Source of the DNA: Duganella sacchari
Lineage (GTDB): Bacteria; Pseudomonadota; Gammaproteobacteria; Burkholderiales; Burkholderiaceae_D
DNA length: 64,000 nucleotides
Direction: 5' to 3'
Assembly: GCF_900143065.1 (NCBI RefSeq)
Contig: NZ_FRCX01000003.1
Coordinates: 372,001-436,000 of the forward strand
A program made the translations under genes and the position numbers. Each line of letters begins with the position of its first letter. The stretch's first letter is position 1. This document shows positions 16,786 through 28,538 of the stretch, piece by piece. Below the pieces are notes generated by a model. The model ran no database searches. It saw only the letters and a program-made list of their open reading frames with translations, and was not told where the DNA came from.

Positions 16786-17847
16786 ATGAAGCAGTTCATC
16801 CAGCGCCCGCTGCTGGCGGGTGCGCTCGGCCTTGCCTTTCTGACGCCTGCCCAGGCAGTGACCTTTGTTCTCAATGATGTATCCACCGGCGGCATGAGTG
16901 CCCAGCAGTTGGCTGGCTTTCAGGCCGCTGCCAATTTCTGGTCAGGCAAGCTGACCGATAACGTCACCGTGTACCTGGACATCGGCTTTAATAACCTGGG
17001 CCAGAACATCCTGGGCAGTACCAGCTCCAACTTCGTCACCACGAGCTACAGCAATGTACGCACTGCGCTGCAGCTCGATGCCACGTCGTCGCTGGATCAC
17101 ACAGCAGTGAGCCACCTGCAGTCCGGCTCGGCGCTGACTTTCATGGCCACCCAGGGCGATGGCAGTTCGCGCCTGGACAACGACGGCTCGGTCAACAATC
17201 TCTATCTGGGCATGACGACCGCCAATGCCAAGGCGATGGGATTCGCGGTCGGCACCAGCACCGCCACGCCGGACGCCAGCATCGTGTTTGCCAACGCCTA
17301 TGCCGGGGATTTTTCCTATTCGCGCGTGGGCGGCACGCCAGGCAACAAGGTCGACTTCATTACCGTGGCCGAGCATGAAATCGGCCATGCGCTGGGCTTT
17401 ACCTCGGGCGTGGACGATATCGATTACTGCATGGCCCCCCGCAGCGGTTCCGCCTGCGGCATCAGCAACACCGCCAGCCGCTTTGAGAACGACTGGTGGT
17501 ATGAGCCACTGGACCTGTACCGCTATTCGGCGCCCGGCGTGGCGGATGTGCGCGTTGGTGGTACGCCGTACTTCTCGGTTGACGGCGGCATCACCAGCAT
17601 CGCCGCATTTTCCACCGGCACCGAGCATGGCGACGGCTGGCAAGCCAGCCACTTCGGTCCCAACCAGGTCAATCTGATGCGGCCATTTGTCGGCAATGGC
17701 CAGTCCTACGATGCCAGCTCGCGCGACCTGGCCGCCATGGATGCCATCGGCTGGGACCTGGCGGCGCCGGTGCCCGAACCGCAAACCTGGGCCATGCTGT
17801 TGGCCGGCCTGGGGCTGGTTGGCTGGATGCGCCGCCGCTCAGCGTGA
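16786..17847 (+). CDS. secreted zinc metalloprotease with PEP-CTERM anchor (NF038122-like)
   Basis: A 353-residue exported protein: signal peptide (first 24 residues, ending AQA), a catalytic domain with HEIGHALGF (zinc ligands H197 and H201, catalytic E198; an Asp in GVDDID could be the third ligand), and a C-terminal PEP-CTERM signal VPEPQTWAMLLAGLGLVG followed by MRRRSA. PEP-CTERM tails are sorted by exosortase and linked to exopolysaccharide-associated surfaces. The domain resembles the NF038122 metalloprotease family from memory. The substrate is unknown. The stop lies within 9 bases of the stop of the convergent downstream gene. Confidence 0.88.
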   Translation: MKQFIQRPLLAGALGLAFLTPAQAVTFVLNDVSTGGMSAQQLAGFQAAANFWSGKLTDNVTVYLDIGFNNLGQNILGSTSSNFVTTSYSNVRTALQLDATSSLDHTAVSHLQSGSALTFMATQGDGSSRLDNDGSVNNLYLGMTTANAKAMGFAVGTSTATPDASIVFANAYAGDFSYSRVGGTPGNKVDFITVAEHEIGHALGFTSGVDDIDYCMAPRSGSACGISNTASRFENDWWYEPLDLYRYSAPGVADVRVGGTPYFSVDGGITSIAAFSTGTEHGDGWQASHFGPNQVNLMRPFVGNGQSYDASSRDLAAMDAIGWDLAAPVPEPQTWAMLLAGLGLVGWMRRRSA

Positions 17848-18291
17848 ATCGCACTGATCGGCAATGCGGGTCCAGCGGCTGACTCCGCCGCCGCGTTTGG
17901 TGGGCTGCTTGCCCGGCGTGCCCCACGCCGCCTCGGTGGTAATCTGCCAGTGTGTGCTGTCGCTGCGCTGGATCGTATTGCTGATGCGGCCAAGCGGGCA
18001 TTGCGCCACCAGCACCAGGCTGTCGCCAGTTATCGTGCCGGGCACCGGTTGACAGCTGGCGCCTGGCACCGTCGGCGGCAGCACCGGCGCAGTGCCGTCC
18101 TGCGCCGGAATACACACGGTGGCGCGGCGTTCTTCACCGCGCTGCGCGTGTTCGCCCACAGGAAAACGCCGGGGACCGAAATTGCTATCCCGCTCGACGC
18201 GGTACAGGCCGGTCGGCGGCATGATGTCATCTGCGGCCTGGGCTGTGGCCAGCAGGCCGGCGAGCACAACAGCGGTGTAGTGAAAACGCAT
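17839..18291 (-). CDS. small secreted protein, DUF3617-like
   Basis: A 150-residue protein with a signal peptide (MRFHYTAVVLAGLLATAQAAD). The mature part starts PPTGLYRVERDS and carries cysteines spaced as in DUF3617 proteins (VCIP, SCQPVPG, AQCP). DUF3617 is a domain of unknown function common in exported proteobacterial proteins. The start at 18291 is used because it begins the signal peptide; a frame open to 18372 adds an unlikely N terminus. Its 3' end overlaps the end of the metalloprotease gene by a few bases. Confidence 0.65.
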   Translation of the reverse strand: MRFHYTAVVLAGLLATAQAADDIMPPTGLYRVERDSNFGPRRFPVGEHAQRGEERRATVCIPAQDGTAPVLPPTVPGASCQPVPGTITGDSLVLVAQCPLGRISNTIQRSDSTHWQITTEAAWGTPGKQPTKRGGGVSRWTRIADQCDSR

Positions 18292-18575
18292 GATCTCCCC
18301 TGGTTTTGCTTTAAATGTAATTTTTACTCCGAGTAAAGTCAATTGCAGGAAGTGGATATTGCACTGGCGCATGCCCTATTTCGTCTCCTTTTCGACGGAA
18401 ATTTCCTATCGGACAAATTATTGTTCGGAAAATGGTGGATGAATCCGGGAAAGTGCAGTGCAGCATTTTTTGCAAGTGACCCCGCCGCAGCGCGCTGCTA
18501 TGATCTGGCGCTTCCATGCTGCGTTTTTAATCCTGTCAGCATTTTTCCTGCCCTTCAGAAGAGAAAGAGATCTTC

Positions 18576-20699
18576 ATGACCCGTCCTCATATGCTTGTCA
18601 TTGCCGCCGCCCTGGGTGTGGCGTTTTCGCAAACCGTCCTGGCTGCGCCGGCCGCCGCGCTGGCTGGCAATCCGCTGGCCACGGCCAGCACGCTGCCGTT
18701 CCACTATCCAGCGTTCGACAAGATCAAGGACGAGCATTTCCTGCCGGCCTTTAACGAAGGCATGCGCGTGCAACTCAAGGAGATCGACGCCATCGCCAAC
18801 AGCAAGGCAGCACCGAGCTTCGACAACACCATCGTCGCCATGGAAAAATCGGGCCAGCTGCTGACCCGCGTGCAGACCGTTTTCTACAATCTGCAAGGCG
18901 CCAACACCAACGACAAGCTGGATGCCATCGATAGCGAAATGTCGCCCAAGCTGGCCGCGCATTCGGACGCCATCTATCTGAACCCCAAACTGTGGGCGCG
19001 CGTAAAGTCGCTGTACGAAAAACGTGACGCGCTGAAGCTGGACGCCGAAGCCAAGCACCTGCTGGAGCGCTACCACACGGACTTCATCCGCGCCGGCGCC
19101 AACCTGTCGGTGGCCGACAAGGAAAAACTGAAAGCCGTCAACGGCACCATCGCCAAACTACAAACCACGTTCACCCAGAACGTACTGAAGGAAACCAATG
19201 CCTCCGGCCTGGTAGTGGACACGCGTGAAGAGCTGGCCGGCATGAGCGCCGCCGCGATTGACGCTGCCGCCGCTGCCGCCAAGACCAAGGGCCTGGATGG
19301 TAAATTCTTCGTTGCCGTGGTCAATACCTCGGGCCAGCCGCCGCTGGCAGAACTGACCAACCGTGCTACCCGCGAGAAGCTGATGGCGCTGTCGCTGGCA
19401 CGCGGCAGCCATGGCGGTGAATTCGACAACCGCGAGGTGGTGCTGAAGATCGCCAAGGCCCGCGCCGAGAAAGCCACGCTGCTGGGCTACGAAAACTTCG
19501 CCGCTTACTCGCTGGAAGACCAGACCGCACACGACACCGCCTCCGTCAACAAGCTGCTGACCGAACTGGCCAAGCCGGCCGTCAACAATGCGAAGAAAGA
19601 AGCGGCCGACCTGCAAGCCGTGGTCGATGCGGAAAAAGGCGGCTTCCAGATCGGCGCGGCCGACTGGGCCTTCTACACCGACAAGGTACGCGCCCAGCGC
19701 TTCGCCTTCGACGAGAACCAGCTCAAGCCTTACTTTGAACTCGACAACGTGCTGACCAACGGCGTGTTCTATGCGGCGAACAAGCTGTATGGCCTGTCGT
19801 TCAAGGAACGCAAGGATCTGCCGGTGTACAACCCGGACGTGCGTGTGTTCGACGTGTTTGATGCGGACGGCAAGCAGCTGGCTATCTTCCTGGCCGATAT
19901 GTACGCCCGCTCCAACAAGCAGGGTGGCGCCTGGATGAACGAGTACGTGTCGCAGTCGTCGCTGATGGGCACCCACTCGGTGGTGGCCAATCACCTCAAC
20001 ATTCCCAAGCCGCCAGCAGGCGAGCCGACGCTGCTGACCTACGATGAAGTGAAGACCGCCTTCCACGAATTCGGCCACGCGCTGCATGGCATGTTCTCCA
20101 ATGTGAAGTACCCGCACTTCTCCGGCACCAGCGTGCCGCGCGACTTCGTGGAGTACCCATCGCAAGTCAACGAGATGTGGGCCGTGTGGCCTGAAGTGCT
20201 GGGCAACTACGCCAAGCATTACAAGACCGGCGCGCCGATGCCGAAGGAACTGCTGGACAAGGTCATCGCGTCGAAGAAATTCAACCAGGGCTTCATGACC
20301 ACCGAATACCTGTCCGCATCGCTGCTGGACCAGCGCTGGCACCAGCTGACGCCAGCGCAGATCCCGACCGATGTGCTGGGCTTTGAAGCGCAGTCGCTGA
20401 AAGACATGGGCGTGGACTTCGCACCGGTGCCGCCACGCTACCGCACCACCTATTTCTCGCACAGCTTCTCCGGCGGCTATTCGGCAGGCTACTACGCCTA
20501 CCTGTGGTCTGAAAAACTGGATGCCGACACCGTGGAATGGTTCAAGGAAAACGGCGGCCTGCAGCGCAAGAACGGCGACTGGTTCCGTGCCAAGCTGCTG
20601 TCGCGCGGCGGTACCGATGACGCCATGAACCTGTTCCGCAACTTCCGTGGCCGCGATCCTGTGATCGAGCCGCTGCTGGAACGCCGTGGCCTGAAATAA
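18576..20699 (+). CDS. dcp: periplasmic M3 metallopeptidase, Dcp-like (copy 1)
   Basis: A 707-residue M3-family zinc peptidase with a signal peptide (cleavage near VLAAPA). The active site is FHEFGHALHG (H497, E498, H501), with the downstream EYPSQVNEMW segment supplying the third ligand. The N-terminal pattern NPLATASTLPFHYPAFDKI matches peptidyl-dipeptidase Dcp, which removes C-terminal dipeptides from oligopeptides. The signal peptide implies a periplasmic enzyme, unlike cytoplasmic E. coli Dcp. A close paralogue follows 25 bases later, so the two form a tandem pair. Confidence 0.92.
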   Translation: MTRPHMLVIAAALGVAFSQTVLAAPAAALAGNPLATASTLPFHYPAFDKIKDEHFLPAFNEGMRVQLKEIDAIANSKAAPSFDNTIVAMEKSGQLLTRVQTVFYNLQGANTNDKLDAIDSEMSPKLAAHSDAIYLNPKLWARVKSLYEKRDALKLDAEAKHLLERYHTDFIRAGANLSVADKEKLKAVNGTIAKLQTTFTQNVLKETNASGLVVDTREELAGMSAAAIDAAAAAAKTKGLDGKFFVAVVNTSGQPPLAELTNRATREKLMALSLARGSHGGEFDNREVVLKIAKARAEKATLLGYENFAAYSLEDQTAHDTASVNKLLTELAKPAVNNAKKEAADLQAVVDAEKGGFQIGAADWAFYTDKVRAQRFAFDENQLKPYFELDNVLTNGVFYAANKLYGLSFKERKDLPVYNPDVRVFDVFDADGKQLAIFLADMYARSNKQGGAWMNEYVSQSSLMGTHSVVANHLNIPKPPAGEPTLLTYDEVKTAFHEFGHALHGMFSNVKYPHFSGTSVPRDFVEYPSQVNEMWAVWPEVLGNYAKHYKTGAPMPKELLDKVIASKKFNQGFMTTEYLSASLLDQRWHQLTPAQIPTDVLGFEAQSLKDMGVDFAPVPPRYRTTYFSHSFSGGYSAGYYAYLWSEKLDADTVEWFKENGGLQRKNGDWFRAKLLSRGGTDDAMNLFRNFRGRDPVIEPLLERRGLK

Positions 20700-20724
20700 T
20701 ATAAATAGTTTATAAGGATAAGTA

Positions 20725-22854
20725 ATGAATCGCAACAATGTCATTATCGCCGCCAGCGTAGCGGCAGTTTTCAGCGTCGCCCACGCGGCGGAACCGGCAT
20801 CGCTGCTGCCGGCGTCGAACCCGTTCGCCAAGGCCAGCACCCTGCCGTTCGGCTATCCAGCCTTCGACAAGATCAAGAACGAAGACTACGCGCCGGCATT
20901 TGAAGAAGGCATGCGCCAGAACGCGGCGGAAATCGAGGCCATCGCCAACAACAAGAAGCCGGCCACGTTTGACAACACCATCGTGGCGATGGAAAAATCG
21001 GGCCAGTTGCTGAATCGCGTATCGACCGTGTTTTACAGCCTGTCCGGCGCCAACACCAACGACACGTTCAAGGCGCTGGAGCGCGACCTGTCGCCGAAGC
21101 TGGCTGCGCATAACGATGCGATCCGCCTGAACGGCAAGCTGTATGCGCGCATCAAGTCGCTGTACGACAAGCGCGACAAGCTGCACCTGGATGCGGAATC
21201 CAAGTACCTGCTGGAGCGCTACCACACCGACTTCGTGCGCGCAGGCGCCAAGCTGTCGGATGCCGACAAGCAGAAGCTGAAAGCCATGAACGCCGAACTG
21301 GCCAAGCTGCAAACCACCTTCACGCAAAACGTGCAGGAAGAGGCCAATGCATCGGCGCTGGTGGTCGATACGCGCGAAGAGCTGGCCGGCATGTCCGACA
21401 AGGCGATTGATGCCGCAGCGGCCACGGCCAAAGCCAAGGGCCAGGACGGCAAGTTCCTGATCCCGGTGGTGAATACCACCGGCCAGGCCAGCCTGTCCGT
21501 GCTGACCAACCGCGCCGTGCGTGAAAAACTGATGGCCTTGTCGCAGGCGCGCGGTAGCCACGGCGGCCCATACGACAACACCCAGGTGGTGCTGGCTATG
21601 GTCAAGCTGCGCGCGGAAAAAGCCGCGCTGATGGGCTATCCGAACTTCGCCGCGTATGCGCTGGAAGACCAGACCGCGCACGACACCGAAGCCGTCAACA
21701 AGATCCTGGCCGAGCTGACCCGCCCTGCCGTCGCCAATGCGAGGAAGGAAGGCGCCGAGATCCAGCAAGCCATCGACAAAGCCCATGGCGGCTTCCAGCT
21801 GGCGTCCTACGACTGGTCGTTCTACAGCGACAAGGTCAAGGCCGAGCGCTTCAACTTCGACCAGAACGAACTGCGTCCCTACTTCGAACTCAATAACGTG
21901 CTGACCAACGGCGTGTTCTTCGCCGCGAACAAGGTGTACGGCCTGTCGTTCAAGGAGCGCAAGGACCTGCCGGTGTACGACCCGGACGTACGCGTGTTCG
22001 ATGTGTTTGACGCCGATGGCAAGCAGCTGGCCATCTTCATCGCCGACATGTACGCGCGCTCCAACAAGCGTGGCGGCGCCTGGATGAATGCCTACGTCTC
22101 GCAATCGTCGCTGATGGGTACCCATCCGGTGGTGGCCAATCACCTCAACATTCCAAAGCCGAATGCGGGCGAGCCGACGCTGCTGACCTACGACGAACTG
22201 CGCACCATGTTCCACGAGTTCGGCCACGCGCTGCACGGCATGTTCTCCAACGTGAAGTACCCGCGCTTTGCCGGCACCCGCGTGCCGCGCGATTACGTCG
22301 AGTTCCCATCGCAGGTCAACGAGATGTGGTCGGTGTGGCCGGAAGTGCTGGCCAACTACGCCAAGCATTACCAGACCGGCGCGCCGATGCCGAAAGAGCT
22401 GCTGGACAAAGTGGTCGCGGCGAAGAAATTCAACGAAGGCTTCCGCACCACCGAGTACCTGGCCGCGTCCATCCTGGACCAGAAATGGCACCAGCTGGGC
22501 GTATCGCAGATCCCGACCGACGTGCTGGGCTTCGAGGCCGCCGCGCTGAAATCAGCGGGTGTCGATTACGCCCCGGTGCCGCCGCGCTACCGCACCACCT
22601 ACTTCTCGCACACCTTCGCCGGTGGCTACTCGGCTGGCTATTACGGCTACGTGTGGGCTGAGAAGCTGGATGCCGATGCGGTGGAATGGTTCGTCGAAAA
22701 CGGCGGCATGCAGCGCAAGAACGGCGACTACTTCCGCAAGATGCTGCTGTCCAAAGGCGGCACCATGGACGCCATGCAGATGTACCGCAACTTCCGCGGC
22801 CGCGACGCCAAGATCGAACCGCTGCTGGAACGCCGTGGTCTGACTGAGAAGTAA
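20725..22854 (+). CDS. dcp: periplasmic M3 metallopeptidase, Dcp-like (copy 2)
   Basis: A 709-residue paralogue of the preceding gene with matching layout: signal peptide (to about AHAAEP), NPFAKASTLPFGYPAFDKI, catalytic FHEFGHALHG at the same residue numbers (H497, E498, H501), EFPSQVNEMW and the C-terminal NFRGRD...PLLERRGL end. Long blocks are identical between the copies and differences are scattered over the whole length, so this is an older tandem duplication rather than a recent one. AAGGATAAG precedes the ATG; co-transcription with copy 1 is likely. Confidence 0.92.
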   Translation: MNRNNVIIAASVAAVFSVAHAAEPASLLPASNPFAKASTLPFGYPAFDKIKNEDYAPAFEEGMRQNAAEIEAIANNKKPATFDNTIVAMEKSGQLLNRVSTVFYSLSGANTNDTFKALERDLSPKLAAHNDAIRLNGKLYARIKSLYDKRDKLHLDAESKYLLERYHTDFVRAGAKLSDADKQKLKAMNAELAKLQTTFTQNVQEEANASALVVDTREELAGMSDKAIDAAAATAKAKGQDGKFLIPVVNTTGQASLSVLTNRAVREKLMALSQARGSHGGPYDNTQVVLAMVKLRAEKAALMGYPNFAAYALEDQTAHDTEAVNKILAELTRPAVANARKEGAEIQQAIDKAHGGFQLASYDWSFYSDKVKAERFNFDQNELRPYFELNNVLTNGVFFAANKVYGLSFKERKDLPVYDPDVRVFDVFDADGKQLAIFIADMYARSNKRGGAWMNAYVSQSSLMGTHPVVANHLNIPKPNAGEPTLLTYDELRTMFHEFGHALHGMFSNVKYPRFAGTRVPRDYVEFPSQVNEMWSVWPEVLANYAKHYQTGAPMPKELLDKVVAAKKFNEGFRTTEYLAASILDQKWHQLGVSQIPTDVLGFEAAALKSAGVDYAPVPPRYRTTYFSHTFAGGYSAGYYGYVWAEKLDADAVEWFVENGGMQRKNGDYFRKMLLSKGGTMDAMQMYRNFRGRDAKIEPLLERRGLTEK

Positions 22855-22881
22855 TCCGTTGTGACCGGAGGCTGGCGTCAG

Positions 22882-23700
22882 CTAGTCTTCGGTTTCTGTA
22901 TCGGGATACTCCGGCTGTGTGGCGGGAGCGACAGGTATGGGGTAGTCGTGCTTGCGAGCCCATGTCCGGATGTCAGGAATAACACCGGGCTGTTCGCCAG
23001 ATGGACATTCATGCAAGCACAGCCAGGTTTTACGGTGCATGCCGATCACTGGTTTTGGGGTGTCTCCAAACCCCGCCCAGCCCATAAAGCGGCCGATAAA
23101 ATTGCCTCGCTCACCATAAGATGTGACGTCGATATAGGGACGTTGCGTGCGATGGAGCTGGGCGGTCCACTCACGGCAACCAAAGCCACCGACTAGCGGT
23201 GTGTATGTCACCAGCCGACCATAACGGTGGCGATCAACCTGGGTACAAGGTGCTGGAAGATAGTGCACTGATTCGGAGTCGGACTCCGCCCAGTCTGCAA
23301 AATAATATGGTTTGCCATGCAGATCATCACGATTGACCAGTGCCAGTAGCGCGTTTGGTCTGTGCATCCCCTGAAACCGGGATAGCAAGGGATGTTGGCT
23401 GATTACCCTACCTGTGCGGTCGAATTGAAGCACGACTATGGCGGTTCCTGAATTGAAGATTGTCGTCGGTGTCAGCAATTCATCGGAATCCAGGTAGTCA
23501 TTCTCGTTGTGACTTCGCAGGACATCCGCATTTTCACGCGCCGCTTTCATCGCGATTTGTCGAAAATTTCTGGCTGTGTCGACAAACAGCACATATCGTA
23601 TTTTCCAGTTAGGTGATGCTTCAGGCGGTGTACTGGCACGTACGGCTGTCGTGCATATGGGTAGCAGACAGAAGAGCGCAAAGAGGCCATATTTATTCAT
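22882..23700 (-). CDS. exported protein, probable immunity protein of the upstream T6SS effector
   Basis: A 272-residue protein with a signal peptide (MNKYGLFALFCLLPICTTAVRAS) and no recognised domain. Cysteines (APC, GFGCREW, LCLHEC) could form periplasmic disulfides. Its start overlaps the end of the upstream peptidase effector gene by 8 bases, so they are co-translated. A periplasmic product encoded directly after a peptidoglycan-cutting effector is the expected setting of an immunity protein. This role rests on position and signal peptide, not on similarity. Confidence 0.6.
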   Translation of the reverse strand: MNKYGLFALFCLLPICTTAVRASTPPEASPNWKIRYVLFVDTARNFRQIAMKAARENADVLRSHNENDYLDSDELLTPTTIFNSGTAIVVLQFDRTGRVISQHPLLSRFQGMHRPNALLALVNRDDLHGKPYYFADWAESDSESVHYLPAPCTQVDRHRYGRLVTYTPLVGGFGCREWTAQLHRTQRPYIDVTSYGERGNFIGRFMGWAGFGDTPKPVIGMHRKTWLCLHECPSGEQPGVIPDIRTWARKHDYPIPVAPATQPEYPDTETED

Positions 23701-24919
23701 AAATCTTCGGCTCCCTGACGGTTATATGAAGGTGATTTGCGTGGACTTTTTCTTCCCCGCTTTGCTGTTCGTTGCTGTGGCGGGCGCCAGGCTGTAGCGC
23801 GATGTACCAGGGATCTAAAATTTGCCGAACCAATTTATGCTTGGCTAAAGACTCACGCATCTGCTGCATGAGACTGGGCTCATTCGCCTGAAGCTCCTTC
23901 TCCCAGGCGACGCGGGCGATATCGCTGGCTTGAGTCGCGCCTGGGTCTTTTTTATGTTGTCGAGCCATCGCCTTTTTTTCCTGATGCTGTTGATGTAGCG
24001 CCTTTTCCTTATCGCTCACATTGGGATTGTGCGATGGCCCTTTATCATTCAACCCAGCCCGATTAATTTTTACCTTTTGCTGAGTATTGGTCAGGAAATC
24101 CACGTCCAGCCCCAGACCTGCGCGATGTACGATGGAACCTAATGAGGGCCGCCAGAAAGAGGTAATGTGCAGCTCGGTGATGCCTGCTTTGCGGGCTACG
24201 CTGAACAGCGCCGCAAACGTAAGTGGATGCGTTCGTGGCAACACGTCGGAGAGAAAAGAGCACGAGGTGATGTTGTTATGGGGGTTTTCCTGCTTGATCA
24301 GGCTGACACACAGCATCCCGCCTTCGTCCATGAGCGGTATATCCAGCTTGCCGGCGCTTAATCCACGATAAATGCCGCATACGGCTTTACGGATCGCAGG
24401 TTCTATGTCGTCTGGTAACAGATCGTTTGCTTCTGCTTCAGTGTATCGATGTGAAATGGCCATCCAGATATCGCCGGTTAGCAAGGCCTCATAACGGTCG
24501 ACTGGCGGCGAACCGGGCTGGTTGGGCGCTTGTGTTTGTGCTTCACCGACAACCGGTTTAGCGTTGTGCGTTTTACCTGTTTTCTCGGTAATATTTACCA
24601 CCACATCGTGTTCTTTGACTTCCACAGCGTAGACAGGCGTGCGGCGATGAGCTGGATGCACGTCGCTGTTGAGATACAGCGCAACGCTGCTGCCAGCGCT
24701 GACAATCACGCTGATCTTGCGACTGGCTTTATTGAGTCTCCGCGGTTTGTCTGGAGACAGGACTGTGCCGTCAACAATCACCGTATAAGGCAACTCCAGG
24801 TCAGGATTGGTTGCGCTGGTATCGAACTGATAGCAAACGGTTCGTTGCGCGCAGACCGGGACGATGATCGTTGTAGCGTCGGCGGCGAGCTGGCAGGCGT
24901 GGGGCTGGTCACTCATCAT
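23693..24919 (-). CDS. type VI secretion effector, LAS-type peptidoglycan peptidase
   Basis: A 408-residue protein. The N-terminal about 125 residues look like a beta-rich domain (PYTVIVDGTVLSPDKP, VALYLNSDVHP). The C-terminal half carries the LAS metallopeptidase zinc motifs: H-x6-D in HRAGLGLD (H265, D272) after SFWRPSLGS, and H-x-H in NHLHITV (H396, H398). This is the pattern of VanY/MepA/lysostaphin-type cell-wall peptidases. A charged Gln/Lys insert (about 290-340) separates the motifs. It has no signal peptide, fitting delivery by T6SS. The start overlaps the stop of the PAAR gene. Confidence 0.75.
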   Translation of the reverse strand: MMSDQPHACQLAADATTIIVPVCAQRTVCYQFDTSATNPDLELPYTVIVDGTVLSPDKPRRLNKASRKISVIVSAGSSVALYLNSDVHPAHRRTPVYAVEVKEHDVVVNITEKTGKTHNAKPVVGEAQTQAPNQPGSPPVDRYEALLTGDIWMAISHRYTEAEANDLLPDDIEPAIRKAVCGIYRGLSAGKLDIPLMDEGGMLCVSLIKQENPHNNITSCSFLSDVLPRTHPLTFAALFSVARKAGITELHITSFWRPSLGSIVHRAGLGLDVDFLTNTQQKVKINRAGLNDKGPSHNPNVSDKEKALHQQHQEKKAMARQHKKDPGATQASDIARVAWEKELQANEPSLMQQMRESLAKHKLVRQILDPWYIALQPGARHSNEQQSGEEKVHANHLHITVREPKIYE

Positions 24920-25442
24920 AACTCTCCGTTTCCCAGTACAGCTTGACGGTGTCCGGATGACTGCTGGTGACGCGCTGGGTATTGCCGTCCTGGTCAGTCT
25001 TGCCGCGAATGGTGCTGCCGTCGGCAAGTTCGATGCGATAGGGGCGGCCGGAAACGGGTTGGCCGGTCCGTTCATCGACGGCACGGAAGGCGCCGCTGTA
25101 CTGGCCTTGCTGGCCGCCGGTGACAGCGCCCTGCGCTTGACCCTGGCGGTCGTTGCACTGGCCATCATCGCTACCGCTAGCGTCCACCACCATCTGCTGC
25201 TGGGTGGCGATGAGTTTGGCGCCGCAGGCGGTTTTCATGCCGTCCAGTGCGGTGCCGCGGCCGGCGTAAGTGTGGCGGTCCAGGCCTTCGCTGATCGGAT
25301 AGTTGCCTTTGCATTGGGGGCAGAATGTCATGTGGCCGAGGTGCGCCACGGCGCGGCCGTTGGTGGTGACCAGTTCGTTGCCTTCGAGGACGGTGCCGCC
25401 GTGCGAAGTCGGGTCGCCCTTGCAGATGACTGCACGTAGCAT
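24909..25442 (-). CDS. PAAR-domain protein (T6SS spike tip) with C-terminal extension
   Basis: A 177-residue protein. Residues 1-90 are a PAAR domain (MLRAVICKGDPTSHGGTVLEG, TNGRAVAHLGHMTFCPQC, KTACGAKLIA), the cone that caps the VgrG spike and binds zinc. After a Gln/Gly linker the C terminus (FRAVDERTGQPVSGRPYRIE...) resembles a transthyretin-like beta-sandwich used to attach cargo. The start at 25442 is preceded by GGAGAAGGA; an upstream in-frame ATG at 25526 is less likely. No T6SS core genes are in the window, so this is an orphan cargo island. Confidence 0.88.
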   Translation of the reverse strand: MLRAVICKGDPTSHGGTVLEGNELVTTNGRAVAHLGHMTFCPQCKGNYPISEGLDRHTYAGRGTALDGMKTACGAKLIATQQQMVVDASGSDDGQCNDRQGQAQGAVTGGQQGQYSGAFRAVDERTGQPVSGRPYRIELADGSTIRGKTDQDGNTQRVTSSHPDTVKLYWETESYDE

Positions 25443-25583
25443 TTCCTTCTCCCAGGGAAACAAAAACTCACTGTAGGTGGGCCGCTGCACGCTCATGTTG
25501 ATCTGGCGCAGGCTGGAGCGTCGCATTTCGCTATCTTTGCGAGTAAGATCAACACTGGCGTTTTAACCAACAAAAGGTGACTT

Positions 25584-25856
25584 ATGGACAGCAACCTCAA
25601 AGCATCGCTGAAATCCCTGCACGAACGCCTGGCACAGGCCGGGCCGGTGGATGAAGAGTTGCTGGAGCTGCTCAGGCAGCTCAACGGCGATATCGGCACC
25701 TTGCTGGAACGCGGCAAGGACCAACCGGGCGAGACCACCACCTATGGCCTGGCGGAACGCACGCAGGAGCTGTCGGCCAAGTTCGCGGTCAAGCACCCGC
25801 AGCTGGAACCGGCGCTGCGCGAGCTGGGAACCATCCTGTCGAATATGGGGATTTGA
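25584..25856 (+). CDS. DUF4404 family protein
   Basis: A 90-residue, highly helical soluble protein. MDSNLKASLKSLHERLAQAG, then LLELLRQLNGDIGTLLERG, then AERTQELSAKFAVKHPQLEPALREL and a C-terminal LGTILSNMGI match the DUF4404 pattern of small proteobacterial proteins of unknown function. AAAAGGTGAC precedes the ATG. It is divergent from the PAAR gene and followed by a GC-rich hairpin. Confidence 0.8.
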   Translation: MDSNLKASLKSLHERLAQAGPVDEELLELLRQLNGDIGTLLERGKDQPGETTTYGLAERTQELSAKFAVKHPQLEPALRELGTILSNMGI

Positions 25857-25865
25857 AAATAAGAA

Positions 25866-25890
25866 ACCCGGGGAAGCCAGGTCCCCGGGT
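25866..25890 (+). terminator. GC-rich hairpin after the DUF4404 gene
   Basis: ACCCGGGG (25866-25873) and CCCCGGGT (25883-25890) form a perfect 8-bp stem with a 9-base loop, 10 bases after the stop. No T run follows, so intrinsic termination is uncertain. Confidence 0.35.
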
Positions 25891-26073
25891 GGCCAGCGTT
25901 ACTTAAACACCGGCATCTGCCAGCAAGAGTGTCCTGCCGCTACTCTGTTATAGCAAAGTTCCGGTCCAAATCAATGTGAGACTGACATCATTTCACTCAA
26001 GTGATTGAAAAGTAACAGAATTTTTTAAGTACCCGTGCGCGGAGCGGGGGCATTTCCGGTACAATACCGCCCC

Positions 26074-28467
<2,394 letters not shown>

Positions 28468-28482
28468 TCCGGCCGGCAGCCG

Positions 28483-28538
28483 AGCCCCACCCGCCTGAAC
28501 GCGACCATGAGTGCATTCAGGCCGGTGGGGCTTTTTTT
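28483..28538 (+). terminator. intrinsic terminator after ygiQ
   Basis: Arms at 28483-28499 and 28516-28532 pair over 16 of 17 positions (AGCCCCACC... against ...GGTGGGGCT) around a 16-base loop, followed by seven T at 28532-28538. A classic strong rho-independent terminator 15 bases after the stop. Confidence 0.9.
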
